64,000 nt of DNA from Amborella trichopoda (GCF_000471905.2 NW_006494789.1:8267543-8331542); one strand, 5' to 3'; positions 10,430 through 22,500 are shown, numbered from the stretch's first letter. Notes: generated by a model from the letters alone, not told the origin. Translations and numbers: made by a program.

Positions 10430-12388
10430 CATTAGTTAGAATCTTCATAAACACTTGCATCTCCATCTTAATTGAGACTATCATCATCAGAATCATCACA
10501 CTCATCAACATATTGCTCATCTTCTTTAGTTTCTTCTGAATCTGGCTCCTCCTCAAAGGTGTTGCAGCGTTCAGATTTATTTTATCTTTTATTTTTATTC
10601 ACTTTTTTTAAGGCCGGGGGCGTGATAAGAATACTCCCAAAATGCCAATTTTAGTATAGTTCATGGGTCAAATTGACCCAAACTGTCCTTATGATGCAAA
10701 TAAAAATTAGGGTTATTTAATTTTTTATTTTATATTTTTTTAATTTTAAGAAAGGTAAATCTTTTATGTGAGTTGTTTTTTTTTTAAGCTTAACTTGTAT
10801 TAACGTGGCCTAAAATGGGAAAGTTCTGTTTTCATAGACTTGGAGATTTAGTTCTGGATTTATGAGAGATATCTGGGGCCTCGCGTGGAGAGAAGAAGAG
10901 ATTGAGGTGAAGAAGAGATTGAGAACAAGAAGAGATTTTGAATAAGAATTGAGAGATTTAGTGGATTTAGATTTGGAGAGGAAATATGGAGAAAGAGATT
11001 TACGTGGAAGTAGGTGGTGCACGACATAGAGAGAGATGGTATATTTCCTTACCCTTTAAGTTAAGTGAAAGAATTTAATTTGAGTAAAGAATTTGGGTCT
11101 TATGAAAAGGTATTTGGGGATAGACTCTCTTGCAGACCTAAAGAGATGGTATATTTTCTCACATTTTAATATTATTTTTATTTTTATTATTTCTTCCCTC
11201 CATTTTCTGTACATCAATTGGTGAATATAGGATTTAGACTTGGAGAGGAAATAGGGAGAAAGAGATTTACGTAGAACTTAGATAGAGAGAGATAAGAGAA
11301 AGGTGGTGCACGACATAGAGAGTTTATTTTAGGGTGGGTTTTTATTTATTTATTTATTTATTTTTCTTCTAAGTATATTTAAAAGGGAGATGTCCATTCT
11401 TTGTTAACAGAAAGAACTGAGTTTGAGTAAAGAATTTGCATCTTATGAAAAGGTCTTTTGGGGTGGACTCCCCCTAAAGAGATGGTATATTTGCTCACCC
11501 TTTAATATTGTTTTTATTTTTATTATTTCTTCCCTGCATTAGTTGGTGAAAATAGGATTTAGATTTGGAGAGGAAATAAGGAGAGAGACTTACGTGGAAG
11601 TTAGAGAGAGGAGATAAGAGAAAGGTGGTGCATACTATAGAGAGAGTTTATTTTGGGGTAGGTTTTATTTATCTATTTATTTTTTCATTCTTCTAAGTAT
11701 AGTTAAAGGGGAGATGTCCATTCTTTGTCAACATAAAGAATTGAATTTGAGTACAGAATTCGGGTCTTATGAAAAGATCTTTTGGGGTGGACTCCCTTGC
11801 AGACCTAGAGAGATGATATATTTTTTCACCTTTTAATATTATTTTTATTTTTATTATTTCTTCCCTCCATCTTCCCGCATCAGTTGGTGAAAATAGGATT
11901 TAGATTTGGAGAGGAAATAGGGAGAGAGATTTACGTGGAAGTTAGAGAGAGAGAGAGACATAAGAGAAAGGTGGTGCACGACATAGAGAGACTTCATTTT
12001 GGGGTGGGTTTTTATTTATTTTTTCTTTCTTCTAAGTACATTTAAAGGGGAGGTGTCCATTCTTTATTAACAGAAATAATTGAATTTTAGTAAAGAATTT
12101 GGGTCTTATAAAAAGATCTTTTGCGGCGGACTCCCTTGCAGACTTAGGGAGAGGGTATATTCTCTTACTCTTTATTATTATGTTTATTTTTATTATTTCT
12201 TCCCTCCATCTTCCCTGCATCACCTTAGGGGTTTCGTTATTTCTACAAAAGAGGGCCCAAGCCCTGTGCACGCCCCTTGGATTGGGCCTTAGTGCCCACT
12301 TAAGCTGCTGCCTGTGTAGGCGCCCAGGGAGGGCTGCACAGGCGTAGGGGCGGCTAGAAGTTGGGCAGCCTGTTTCTTTTAAGCAGTG
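10430..12388 (-). mobile_element. Decayed hAT relative, copy 3, with internal tandem array
   Basis: At 10480-10560 the sequence repeats, in the same order, the acidic-tail coding region of hAT copy 1 (CATCATCAGA, then ATATTGCTCATC, then GTTTCTTCTGAATCTG). At 12255-12388 lies a GC-rich subterminal block (GTAGGCGCCCAGG, GGGCGGCTAG-like words) ending TTTTAAGCAGTG, which resembles the right ends of copies 1 and 2. The BED fingers are gone, and the space between is taken by a ~330 bp tandem array. The left end and a target duplication were not found, so the element limits are approximate. Confidence 0.55.
10974..12222. repeat. ~330 bp tandem repeat, about 4 units
   Basis: The phrase TTTGGAGAGGAAATA with a following GAGATTTACGT occurs at 10974, 11241, 11566 and 11907, giving spacings of 267, 325 and 341 bp. 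Each full unit also holds GGTGGTGCACGACATAGAG, a TTTATTTATTTA run, AGATGTCCATTCTTTGT, TTTTGGGGTGGACTCC and TTATTTCTTCCCTCCAT. The first unit is shortened. Open frames inside (for example 12032-12463) differ from unit to unit and look like noise. Confidence 0.9.
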
Positions 12389-13910
12389 TGATGAATCGTC
12401 TTGTTTTGGACAATCGAGGCAATTTCCTTCTTTGGGACCATCCAAGACCAGAGACCTATCCAAGTTTGAGCTAACTCAGGTATTCCAAATCGACCCGTCT
12501 GTTTTCAACGACAGATGCAAACCATGTCTATGAAAATGGAAAAAGAAAATTGTCTACAGGTAGGTGATCATTCATGGAAAATTAGCGAAAAGCAAATATC
12601 AATACAAAATCAAGGACATTGGGTTAAAAAATAAAAATATTTGAAATACCCCATGGGATAAGATGCCTTAAAATGGGGATCATGCTCCATTTGACTGGGA
12701 TCGAGATCCCCCTTCTATAGGGATTGAGATATCTTTTACTCAGGGATGGATGTCCTTTGAGCGGGGGGAGAAATCTCTGATCGGGCTCCGACTTTGGGAT
12801 TGGCGGGGTAAGATTTTGAGAGGAGATTGCCACTCCTCGACCATGTTTACCACATCTAGGATCTAAAGCGAATATAAATTATGCAGAAGCTCGAAGTCAT
12901 CATAAGCATCATGATCATCCTGAGTAAATTTTTATTGTTCTTGGGAAGTGGTTGTCGGTTGGGAAACTTGGTTCTTGGCCCCACCTTACTTCTCGAGGTG
13001 AGTCTCAGGCGCTCTTGAGTCCCTTGCATCATCTGTATCAATGGCATCATCCATATCATCATCATTATTCATTTCCTCCTACGTCTTTCCCTCACTCCAC
13101 AACTTATTGTCTTCCCTCAACTTGTTCACCTCCTTCAACTTCTGCTTGCTGGCTCCCATCTTCTTCCTCCTTGTTGATGGCCCCCGTTTGTTCTTCCACT
13201 GCCCTCTTATAAGAAGTGACTCCTTCTCCTTCCAATCACCCGTTAGTTGGATCCTTCATAACTATATGATGCACGATGAGTGGGCCATAGTCCTTAATCT
13301 TCCCTCCTCTGTTGCCACTTCATAGGTATAAATTGTGCTGGAAGCCAATTTTGAATCCTGGCAGCAGACAACTTGTACCTTCTTGGGGTGTGCTTCCACT
13401 GGATGTATACTAGTTTTGTCACACCTTGCAGCAAAACAGGTTTCATTAAGCATCTTGGATACCCTGTAGGTGGGTGCTCTAGTGCCATTTAATTCCCACA
13501 ATCCTACCACTTTGTCAAAAAATTGATAAAGAACTCATAGGAAGGTCTCAAATGGCATTTAAAGAATTATAAACAACTCATAAGAAAGGAGTTGAGACCT
13601 AACTTGGATCCATTTGATTGAGAGATTTCCTAGCAAGGTTAGCTGCAAATTTCTCCTTTGCATCTATATACAAAAAAAATGAGGAAAAAGAAAGAGGTTT
13701 CGAGGTTTAAAGAGCGTAGTATATATTACTTACAAATGTACCAAGAAAATTTCTTCACAAAAAAATTGTTTCTTACTTCCTCTAAAGCTTTAATGTCTCC
13801 TTCCACTTCTCTAAAAGCTCTTTATATAATAGTTACTCCCTCCATGACCTTGCTTTGAATTAATTATTTCGGTGTGTAGCAGGGTCTTAATTCAAAGAGA
13901 AACTAGAGAG
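12389..13910. other. Unclassified intergenic sequence
   Basis: The minus-strand frame 13262-13510 and the sequence below it have some coding-like composition, with an acidic stretch rich in Glu and Gln near 13100-13200 interrupted by stops. This could be a decayed transposon protein, but I recognise no family. Nothing else can be supported. Confidence 0.3.
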
Positions 13911-14029
13911 GAGAAACATTAAGAGATCCTGTGGTTAATATACATGTACTGTCAAAAAATAACTCAAAGAGAAACATTAAGAGGTCCTGTGGTTAATATA
14001 CATGTACTTTTCAAAAAATAACTCAAATA
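13911..14029. repeat. 58 bp tandem duplication
   Basis: GAGAAACATTAAGAG followed by TCCTGTGGTTAATATACATG occurs at 13911 and 13969, with few differences. It is non-coding. Confidence 0.9.
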
Positions 14030-14566
14030 TTTAAACGTTTAAAACTTTAAATGTGAAAACCATTTACCTGCTGTGAGAAATTGCTGATGGTACAAGGTGT
14101 TCCATTTGTGATCAACTATCACCACCATTTTGGTAGAAAATGAACATGAGGCTTGGATGGCATGCTTTGCTCGATCAATTGCTTTGTACAGGAACCACAT
14201 AGCAGTTTTAATTTACATCATCACGAAAGGAGTAGTGGTTGCCACAATGTGCTTGTTCCTCTCGCAAAAACTCCTGCTAGTAATTATGCATTCAACTTCC
14301 CTTTAATTTTGGGCCCTTCAGATAGAGGCATTTTACCAGTCTTCTGATGCAACCATCTTCTTGGGCCCTGATTACAACGTCAAAATGGATTCTGTGGACA
14401 AGAGGTGGTGTGGCTGGCCTAATTAGCTCCCTCCCACTGGTGTGCTGCCTCTTCAAAGTTAGGACCCGGCAACAGTTGTATCTAAACTTTGCGGCAATAT
14501 TCCCCTTGTCTACAATCTCTTGCACACTTTTGAGCTAGCCAATGTCTTCTGACATAGTCAATGAGA
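14030..14566. other. Unclassified sequence left of the mini LTR element
   Basis: A minus-strand frame at 14292-14525 (77 aa) is open but resembles no family I know, and stops interrupt it upstream. I see no other structure. Confidence 0.35.
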
Positions 14567-15004
14567 TGTAAATTCGACCAACAAATGAGACTGAAAAATA
14601 TGGAAATTTGATTGAAATTGGAAAGGAAGCTTACAACTCTAGTTTTAATGACTTTTTCAATTTTAATAATCTTCTTAATAAACGGCATCCTGAAATAATA
14701 ATCAATTCTGAATGAGAAACCCTAACACAACCCCTATTTATGGACTCTAATGTAATTAGAACTTCTAATTAAAATCGACTCCTAATTTGGTACTTTTGCC
14801 TTTGAGGAAATAAAGTTAGACAAACTCGTTCAAGGAAAAACCCCCTGAAACTGTGCCCTAACTTCAGAATGACTATTTGACCCCATTCTGGAAAGGGAAT
14901 TGAATGCCCTACGATGCTGAAACCCGCTTCGCTGTTTCGCTTTGACAACTAGGCTGGAAAATGCCTCTAAAGGCACAAACTTAGGCCGTGAAGTTTGTTG
15001 TGCA
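14567..15004 (-). repeat. 3' LTR of the mini gypsy element
   Basis: This 438 bp repeat has TG...CA ends on both strands and aligns with 15590-16054 throughout. The purine tract beside 15004 (minus strand) is the likely polypurine tract. Confidence 0.7.
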
Positions 15005-15365
15005 GTCTCCCCTGGCTAGAGAGAACTCGCCCTCGAATTCTGATCCTATGTCCATTTCTTCCACACTTCAAATACAGCATCATTTTCTTCCAAGTTGAAA
15101 TTTTATCTTTTCCTTTTCAAAATTGACTTGCCTGTAATTGTTGTCATAAATTAGGGCAATGGCCCTTTAAGTGAGTAGCCACAAATTTACCCTCTTCTCT
15201 TTTGATAATTCTTTTCACTCGAAGAAGATTTTCACACTGTTGAGGTTTGCAATCGCCATGACACTTAAGGTATGTTGACCAAAATTCCTCGATCCAACCC
15301 TTCAAGAGAACCAACTAAACGATCTTATAATTTGAAATTTTCTCTCCCCTAGTTTTGGAATGTGT

Positions 15366-15539
15366 TCACACCTCCTCTGGATGGTCCACGACTATCATTA
15401 ATGACTGAGGCTCATTTAGAGTGGTCTGGCCCACCTCATGCTCCAATTCCTCAAATCTCCCCATCAGATCATCGAATTCTTCCGAAGGTCCAGATCCACC
15501 CACTTGGCCATGATCTCCATGCCCTCGTCTGGCTGTCAT
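15366..15539 (-). pseudogene. Gag N-terminal fragment of the mini gypsy element
   Basis: The minus-strand frame starting at the methionine at 15539 reads MTARRG, then a glycine-rich stretch and DLMGRFEELEHEV. This layout, with a short basic start and then a coiled-coil-like segment, is seen at the start of many plant gypsy gag polyproteins. It runs about 58 residues and ends where homology to the interior is lost. Similarity is by pattern only, so the identification is moderate. Confidence 0.4.
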
Positions 15540-15589
15540 TGTGCAAACTTGTAGCATATTAGGCGCTTTGGGAGAGACTAGCTGCTCGA

Positions 15590-16054
15590 TGTAGATTTGA
15601 ACCAACAAAGAAGACTTAAAAATCTGAAAATTTGGTGGAAAACAAAAGGAAAGTTAACAAGTCTAGCTTCGATGCGGCTGCAACTTCGATAGAAATCGAA
15701 AGAACAATGATGCAAAATAATAATCATCTCTGAATGAAAACCGTAACAGAACCCATATTATAAAGTTTTTTTATGGTCTCCCTAGCACTAACCCAAGTGT
15801 AATTAGAACTTTTAATTAAAATTGAATTGGAATTTGACACTTCTGCCCTTGATAAAGTAAGACACTCTAGAAAAAAAACCCTGAAACAATACCCGAATAT
15901 CAAATGATGACGACTTTTCACTCCAGTTTTAGAATGACTATTTTGGAGAGGGAATTGAAAGCCCTATGATACCGAAACCTACTTTATCATTGTGAATTGG
16001 GCTGAAAATTTGCCTCTAAAGGCTCGAAACATTGGCCTTGAATTTTGCTAAGTG
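15590..16054 (-). repeat. 5' LTR of the mini gypsy element
   Basis: This is the partner of 14567-15004. It begins TGTAGATTTG and contains an insertion relative to its partner near 15760-15790 and another near 15905-15930. The divergence implies an old insertion. Confidence 0.65.
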
Positions 16055-16149
16055 AAGTTGGCCTACATCACAATGTAGTTTTTTTTTATGGTTAGTTAAC
16101 ATCACATTGTAGTGGACGGCACAATGGGTCCATACCAAATGTTTCCTCA

Positions 16150-16620
16150 AATTCATTAGCTTCTTCCATGTGTTGTGTAGCCCTTCGGATTATCCGTTAT
16201 AACTCGAACTACATGCTCCTCTCTAACTTGCCTCACCACATTATCCTGAACTACACAATAGCTTCTCATCACCGCTTTTGTGGCATCTACAGTGGTATGG
16301 AACATCATCCCTTGTGGTAATGCACCAGAAAGTAAGAGAAGTTTGCAATTCGTATCCTTGCACCCCATAAGACATGATTGTGACTCATGTTCTCTTCTAC
16401 ACTTGCTTATATTCATCAATGAATTGGCCCACCTCAGTCACCTCCTCACCTAAGTAGGGCCTACTAACCTTATATGCAATGGGGGCATTGACTCCAAGCT
16501 ATTAATTGGCAATGGTGGAGATTAAGGGTGCATAATGCTCGTTGTTGGCTGCATTGAAAGGGATTGCATCATCATGAAATTACTTTCCCCAACATCATGC
16601 ACTTTCTCATTGTTTTGCTG
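16150..16620 (-). pseudogene. hAT transposase relic (DUF659 region)
   Basis: On the minus strand, pieces of a hAT-family transposase follow one another in order but in shifting frames. First comes DAIPFNAANNEHYAPLISTI (about 16575-16515). After two stops there is GVNAPIAYKVSRPYLGEEV and a GQFIDEYK motif. Then a DUF659-like block runs from MGCKDTNCKLLL through GMMFHTTVDATKAV to EEHVVRVITDNPKGY (about 16375-16170). These match the core of plant BED/DUF659/hAT-dimerisation transposases. At least four stops or frameshifts are present, and neither the BED finger nor the dimerisation domain is visible nearby. It is a dead fragment. Confidence 0.8.
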
Positions 16621-18361
16621 AAGCTCGCGTTGGTGTCTATCTACTCAGATAAAGGCTTAGGAAGTTATTGTTTGATTTGACTTGGGGAAAGCAATATGGG
16701 ATATGTGGGTTGGGTGTGTTGAGTGACCTGAGTGGGCCAAGGAGGTCTACACTGGATCCTCACCTCTTGTGCTCCTCGCCTCTATCTCTCTCTTTATAAG
16801 TTGTACTCCTAATAGACATGGAGTACACTCCCCCATATCCTTGGCAATATTCCTCATGTAGCCCCTGAGGACCCCCCGATAGCACTTGTGCTAGCCCCTG
16901 AGGATCCTCATCCCTCCATACTCTGCCGACGCACTGCTGGCAGTATACATTCTTCAGACTTCTCCTATTGGGAAGATCAAATTGGGCCTCATAATCTCAT
17001 GCTCTTCCCCTCCCACCTAATTGGCTTGGTGGAATTGGCTGCCAATCTCTTTAACACTTTCTTTCTGGTAACTTTTTCAGCTCAAACTGAATGCATTTTA
17101 AATAAACCTGAAAAGTCAGTAATTAATTACTGAAAAATATGAAAAATTTGTGATAAATTGAGAATAAACTGGGAGAAACTAGTAGTGATAGAGAATTACA
17201 TAGCACCCTCATGAATAGTGTCAGATACGACAAGTCTGTACATATCCTTGCAATGTCGAAGCATTTAGGGGTATACACATGGATTTGCATTGAAAATTCA
17301 TTTTATAATTAATTAAGAATATTTGACAAAAATATTAGGCATGTGTGTCACATGTTTGACGCACATGTCTAAAGTTCTAGATGTTTCTCAATAATGGGCA
17401 TGTGTGTTTGGGACTTGGACACGAGTAACCAAAAATTTGGACGTGTACAAAATGTCGACACCCTTGTACAGAATTTGAACATTCATATCTCATTGTCACA
17501 TTCAGGGTGTCACATTTATGATTCAAAAATTTTATGATACCCTAGAGTGACTTCCTAGAAGTGACTATTGGCGTGACTGATTGGTCAACACATGTCAGGC
17601 ACATGTCCATGTCAGATGCGTTAATATGTGCATAACGCTCTTGTCACACAAATCTTGATTATTCACTCTCTTACCTTCCTTGGATCTCAATGGAGGTGAT
17701 TGTCTGCATCCCTGAACTTATCCCTACCTATGATGCACTTTATGCTTAATATATCAGTGTTGTATCATGCCAACACTGTACTGGGTCAGATACTCCTGGG
17801 GCTCTTATAAATACAGAATGACATAACCAAAGAAAGTACACTATGAAACATAAAGTTATGCATTATGCTTTGGGTGTGTGTATGTGTCTGATTATCAAAA
17901 TTTTTATGGATTAATCTTATCCACCTAGCGCTTTTTGAAACACTGGGAGATAATAATATTAAATACGATAACTGAATAAACAAAGCAACGGTAAGCTACA
18001 CATGGAAGGACATGCATTGGACGTTTGTAGAAGAAAGGAAGGTTAACAGTAGGAAAGATTATGTCAATTACGTGAGATCGTAGATAATTAATTTTCTAAT
18101 AGATTGTTACAGTGATAGAAGGGAATGGCAAATTACCCACACAGGAACAAGTCAAATGTGGTCACTCAGTGTAACAATGGAATAACATTATCTTATGGAA
18201 AGGGAGCATGAGCATGAGACAGAAACATTTGTACAATACCATTTCATTGGCTGAACTAATGAGCATTAGTAGAAGTTACCATGTATAATTTATAGAAGTA
18301 CCTGGTATCTTAGTATAATGCTTAAGCATATGCATTCAACACAGTAACACACACACATAAT
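16621..18361. other. Intergenic, nothing recognised
   Basis: Immediately right of the hAT relic, the minus strand has proline- and serine-rich fragments that may be the linker between BED finger and transposase core, but I cannot confirm this. The remainder is AT-rich with short frames and no repeat structure that I can support. Confidence 0.4.
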
Positions 18362-20097
18362 CCCTGTTAAAAAAAAAAGATAAAAGTCCTGAAGAGAATT
18401 TTGATAATCCATAAGACCATAATCCATATTTTCATACAATGCTAAAACAGTAAAACCATAGTAGCATACACTGGTAGTCTGATATACTGTAGACTGTACA
18501 CACAAAAGTTTGATAGTAGAACTAGAAACTACAAATAAGAAAAAGAAAATATATAGAAATTCAGAAAATATAGAGTCTAGGACACAATAGTCAACACTCA
18601 ACACCAAGAGTCTTCAGTCATCATCATCATCATCGTCATCAGAAGGAATAGGGTAAGCTTCATCATATGCATCAGATTCGAGGCCATCATCATTAGAGTC
18701 ATCTCCCTCTTCAATATAACGCTCATCCTCCTCTGTTTCTTCTGAATCTGTCTCTTCCTCCTCTTCTTCTACCTCCCTCTTATTAGTATGTGCAGATGAG
18801 GCCTTAGGAGTCTTGGTTGCTCTACTCTTTTCTATCTTTCTCTACTTCCCTGAACTCAAATATTATATAATTTCCTCTCTGGTAGCCTCAGGAACATTTT
18901 TACATGGGGCAACATCCCCCTTAATACTAGCAATGTGTTTTTTAAAAGTGCCCCCATTAGTATCCTTTCAACAATAATTACATTTAATACGATTTTTGTC
19001 ATTCGTATTCGGGTTATAACCATACATTCAACTCAGATCACCACTTCTAGAAGAACCTGGAGAAGATATTTCCATAGAACAAGGCTCATTTTCTGGTTCT
19101 TTTAAATTAAGAAGTTGTCTAATCTTATCCTGAATAGTTTCAAGAATCTTTTTACAAGAAGCAACATTCCCTTTAATATCAACAAGGTGTTTCTTGAATC
19201 GGTTAATACCCCCATTAGTATATTTTTCAGAAAAGTTACACCTTGTACAATTTTTATCATTTGGTTTTGGGTTATAACTGTACTTCCAACCGCAGATCAC
19301 TTCTTCTAGAAGTTGCAGAAATAGATCTATTCAAATGACAAAGATTTTGTTCCCGTTTTTGTTTAACAGAACTCATATATTGCTTAATCTCCTCTTTGAT
19401 AACTTCAAGAACATTTTTACAATGGGCAACATCACCTTTAATACCGATAAGATGTTTCTTAAATCGGTTTATGTCCTATTTTGTATTTTTTTCACAAAAA
19501 TTATGTCTAATGCAATTTTTGTCATTTGGATTCGGGTTATATCCATATTTCCAACCCGGATATCCACTTTGACTAGATCCTGAAGAAGACATCTTAAAAT
19601 AAAATAAACAATCTAAAACTAAAGTTTTACACTTATTTTGATTGCTCGAAATTCAAACTCTCACTTCTAAGATGTTTTTTGGTGCTAAAATAATAAAAAA
19701 CAGCTTGTAATAGGATTATAAAACTCCAAAACTAAATCAAATATACTTGGGTGATGTTTGGATCCATTTTTCGTAACTTTGATCAACATTTCGATCTAAT
19801 GAAAGTCACAAAATTTAGTTTTCTTGAGGTTTCTTTCTCTCTAAAATGGGTTATTGTAGGGTTTAGGTTTCAAATGAACCTAAAACCTATCCTATCCTTA
19901 TAGCCTTTTATGTTTAAAAAAAAATCAATAAAACGAAAAAAAAAAAAATTCCGTCCCTAAGCGGGGTGCAGGCCTTGGGCGGCCTCCTAGAGCTGGGTGC
20001 TGGGCGCCTGCCTAGGTGGCCGCCCAAGGACTGCTGCCTAGGCGCCCAGGCCTATTGGACCGCTTAGGCACTGGGCTGTCTGCTTGTTTGAACAATG
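18362..20097 (-). mobile_element. hAT-type element, copy 2 (left end truncated)
   Basis: The interior matches copy 1 (6049-7767) along its length. Shared features include GAGAATTTTGATAATCCATA near the left, the acidic-tail region at 18615-18780, three BED units and a GC-rich right end (19950-20085). That right end closes with CAAGCAGACAGC-like words and, read inward, begins CATTGTTCAAACAAGC, a good match to the inverted repeat of copy 1. The GC-rich left end is missing, so the left limit is where homology starts. A possible target-site pair (TTATCTTA near 18189, TTATCTCC at 20098) is weak. Confidence 0.75.
18640..19592 (-). pseudogene. Broken triple BED-finger ORF of hAT copy 2
   Basis: The start at 19592 opens MSSSG followed by a BED unit with PGWKYGYNPNPNDKNCI and HNFCEK, in which the first cysteine of the C-x2-C pair is histidine. 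A stop follows (KNTK*DINRFKKHL). The second unit lies in 19028-19300 and the third is decayed by small indels near 18950. The acidic tail at 18640-18770 reads TCA where copy 1 has a TGA stop. The copy is a pseudogene that helps show the family's ancestral layout. Confidence 0.8.
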
Positions 20098-20867
20098 TTA
20101 TCTCCAAATTTGACTTTGGAGTTCCATCATGTCTCCCTTTATGATTTTCTCATGAATGGTGGTTTTCATTTTTCTGCAAGTGAATTGATTGAACTGTGCT
20201 TTTTCTTTATTTAGATTACATTAATAAGGGGAGATATCAAAACAAATTTAGGTTTTTTCTACTAATTGCAGCTATGTAGCCTTAATCAATATTTCAGATA
20301 TGAGCTACTATTTGTTTGAGCCTATATATTGTTTAACTGCAATTATGTTCCAGATAATGAACCGTCCTTATTTTATTGTGTCTCCATTGTGGATTTTAGC
20401 AATTGAATGCCCCACTGGAACACAACTACAAACCAAGTAGTGTTTTATTTATTGTTATTAATTTTTTTGTTTTAGGGTCGGTAAGCGGGACAGGATCAAG
20501 CTGCCGGCCCCTAACCACCAATCCAAGGCCCCCACAGATGTATTTTGAGTTTCCTGGCAACAATTTATTTTGAATTGCCCACAATTTTGCGGAAGTATTT
20601 TTTAATTAGTGAACCTGTTATCTTTGTCTACTTATTTCGTTATCTTTTGTTTCCTGAGGGAATGGACTTGCTCAGGGATTCTGTGACGTGCATGCGGTAT
20701 TCGTTTTATAACTCAAAAGCGCAGATCTTGTTATGGTGGTCAAGGAGTAGGTTACCAAGTTTTGTAATGCTTGGCCCCCTGTGCTGTACATCTGTGTTTT
20801 GGTCCAAACCCCTCGCCTCCCTCACTCTCTTTTTGTGTCTTCATCATGTTATACAATAAGTTGAGTA

Positions 20868-20950
20868 GTCTGCCTTGCACATGGTTTTTTTTTTTTTAAC
20901 ATTCTACCTTGCACATGTTTTTTTTTTTTAGAACATTCTACCTTGCACAG
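20868..20950. repeat. Three-copy short tandem repeat with poly-T
   Basis: CTACCTTGCACATG or close variants occur at about 20870, 20906 and 20939, separated by runs of 10-14 T and AACATT. The period is near 35 bp. Confidence 0.85.
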
Positions 20951-21162
20951 GTTCTGCTCATGTGTGGCACTTTCTTGTGAGCAAACTGTTTGGACAAGCT
21001 ATAGTAGTATCAAAGAAGAGCACGTATACTATGGACCTCTGGGAGCATAGTGTACATATGCTTCCTCGGAAGGGTTTTCTCAATTTATAATTTAGGGAAA
21101 CACTCAACAATCACTAGATGATTATTTCAAAAGAGAATATGAATTTTGAGTTTTCTGGACTT

Positions 21163-21298
21163 AGATCTCACCCTCTGAAACGTGGATGGTCTGTATTTGA
21201 TCGTAAGACAACATTTTTATCAAGTGCATAGATCTCACCCTCTAAAAAGTCAATGGTCTGTATTTGATCTTAAGACAACATTTTTATCAAGTGCATAG
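21163..21298. repeat. 67 bp tandem duplication
   Basis: AGATCTCACCCTCT followed by ATGGTCTGTATTTGAT and TTTTTATCAAGTGCATAG occurs at 21163 and 21230 with few differences. It is non-coding. Confidence 0.92.
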
Positions 21299-22152
21299 AG
21301 GGTGTAATTAGGACATGCTTTTTATTAAAGGCTAATCTATGGATTGAAGAGGTTACATCCTTAAAATTTGGGGGCCTAAAATGGATTCCTGAGGGGGTTT
21401 CACCCGAGGGAGTTAATGGAGAGTGTAGTTCCTCGGGATTATTATTTCTTTTGGCATCAAGAGAAAAATAATTTGTACTTTTTATAAGCAATGTTGAAAG
21501 GGAAAAGTTTCTATACTTCCTCTACAGTATAGAAGATCTATGCTTTTCCTACTATCTAGCCGTTTAATTTTGATTAAGAGAGTCGCTCGTCGTTTGATAT
21601 TAGATCCGACATCTCCAAATATTTTATTTTTAGAGAGCCACTCACCGTTTGATCTTGGATCCAACAACTCAAAAGTATTTTATTTTTTGTTTTTCTCATA
21701 CAAATTATATGAATATGAAATTTGGTACATGTCAATCTTCTCATTGGGGTGCACCTATAAAAAAATATTAAAAATGATTTTTTGATAAAATATATGATCA
21801 AAATACCTTTTGAATTTTTTAGGGGTATTCTGATCATTTTATTTCATTGAAAATATATTTTTTATATTTTTTGCTAGTGCGAGTTGAATAGAGGATTGGA
21901 CATCCAAAATTTGGTGTCAAAATAGTTTATAGAAAACAAATAAAAAATAAAATAGTATTGAGATATGACATTGTGATAGGGGCAATTTTAGTTCTCTATT
22001 CAGAATGGACGGTTGGATATGGAGAAATATATGAGTTTTATGTAGGGGGAGCATAGAAAGCTTGCTACGTTGAAAATTAGTAGTTGATCCTTTTGGAATA
22101 AAGGATCCTTTTTAATTATCAGGCTCTAGGTGGTTTTGGAAGCATATGTACA

Positions 22153-22500
22153 TAGGGTTTGCATCGGGTTGGGTTTGGGCTGGCCCTCGTCCAGCTTTAG
22201 TCCCCACCGGGTTAGCCTAGGTCTTGCCCAGCCCCGGCCCTGGCCCTGACCAGCCCAAAAAGGCGTTGGCCGAGGCCTGGCCCTAGCCCTATCAAGGATG
22301 GGGAGGGACAAATAAGATCTTGTAGAAAAAAGGCCCAGGTTGGGCCGAACCTTGCATTGGCCCAAGATTGGCTCTACCCTCAGGCAATGGTTACTCGGCC
22401 TTGGCCCGGCCCTTAGGCCACATTTTGTGGCTCAGGCCCACGTTTTTTAAGGCTGGATTGACTGAGCGGGCCAAGGCCACCCGGCCCTTTACCACACTTC
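22153..22500. mobile_element. GGCCC-rich MITE, probably hAT-type
   Basis: This is a 348 bp block of repeated GGCCC/GGGCC words in AT-rich surroundings. The left end is TAGGGTTTGCATCGGG; the right end read inward is GAAGTGTGGTAAAGGGCCGG, a loose inverted match. The flanks TATGTACA (22145-22152) and TATGTACG (22501-22508) form an 8 bp duplication with one mismatch. Many plant MITEs with TAGGGGTG-type ends and GGGCC-rich bodies belong to hAT. No coding capacity is seen. Confidence 0.65.

Larger units (their letters stand above)
14567..16054 (-). mobile_element. Miniature Ty3/gypsy LTR retrotransposon remnant (TRIM/LARD-like)
   Basis: Two diverged direct repeats, 14567-15004 and 15590 to about 16054, share order and many words (TGTAATTAGAACTT.TAATTAAAAT, TCTGCCCTTGA-like, GCCTCTAAAGGC, AGGGAATTGAA.GCCCTA). 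The left copy starts TGTA and ends TGCA. The 585 bp interior is tiny. Read on the minus strand it starts with a gag-like N-terminus and ends with GAGGGCGAGTTCTCTCTAGCC then AGGGGAGAC, a tract like those just before the 3' LTR in plant gypsy elements. The element is therefore on the minus strand with nearly all of pol lost. No target duplication or canonical primer site was found, and the outer edge near 16054 is uncertain. Confidence 0.7.
20098..22152. other. Intergenic with small tandem duplications
   Basis: No gene is recognised. The frame at 20545-20859 has no family features. Local duplications are listed separately. Confidence 0.5.

Noticed and set aside
13262..13510. 82-codon minus-strand frame with coding-like composition
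   Set aside because: I could not match it to any family, and stops surround it, so it is left unclassified.
22126..22365. Pro/Arg/Gly-rich frame in the GGCCC-rich block
   Set aside because: Its composition follows from the repeated GGCCC words of a MITE.
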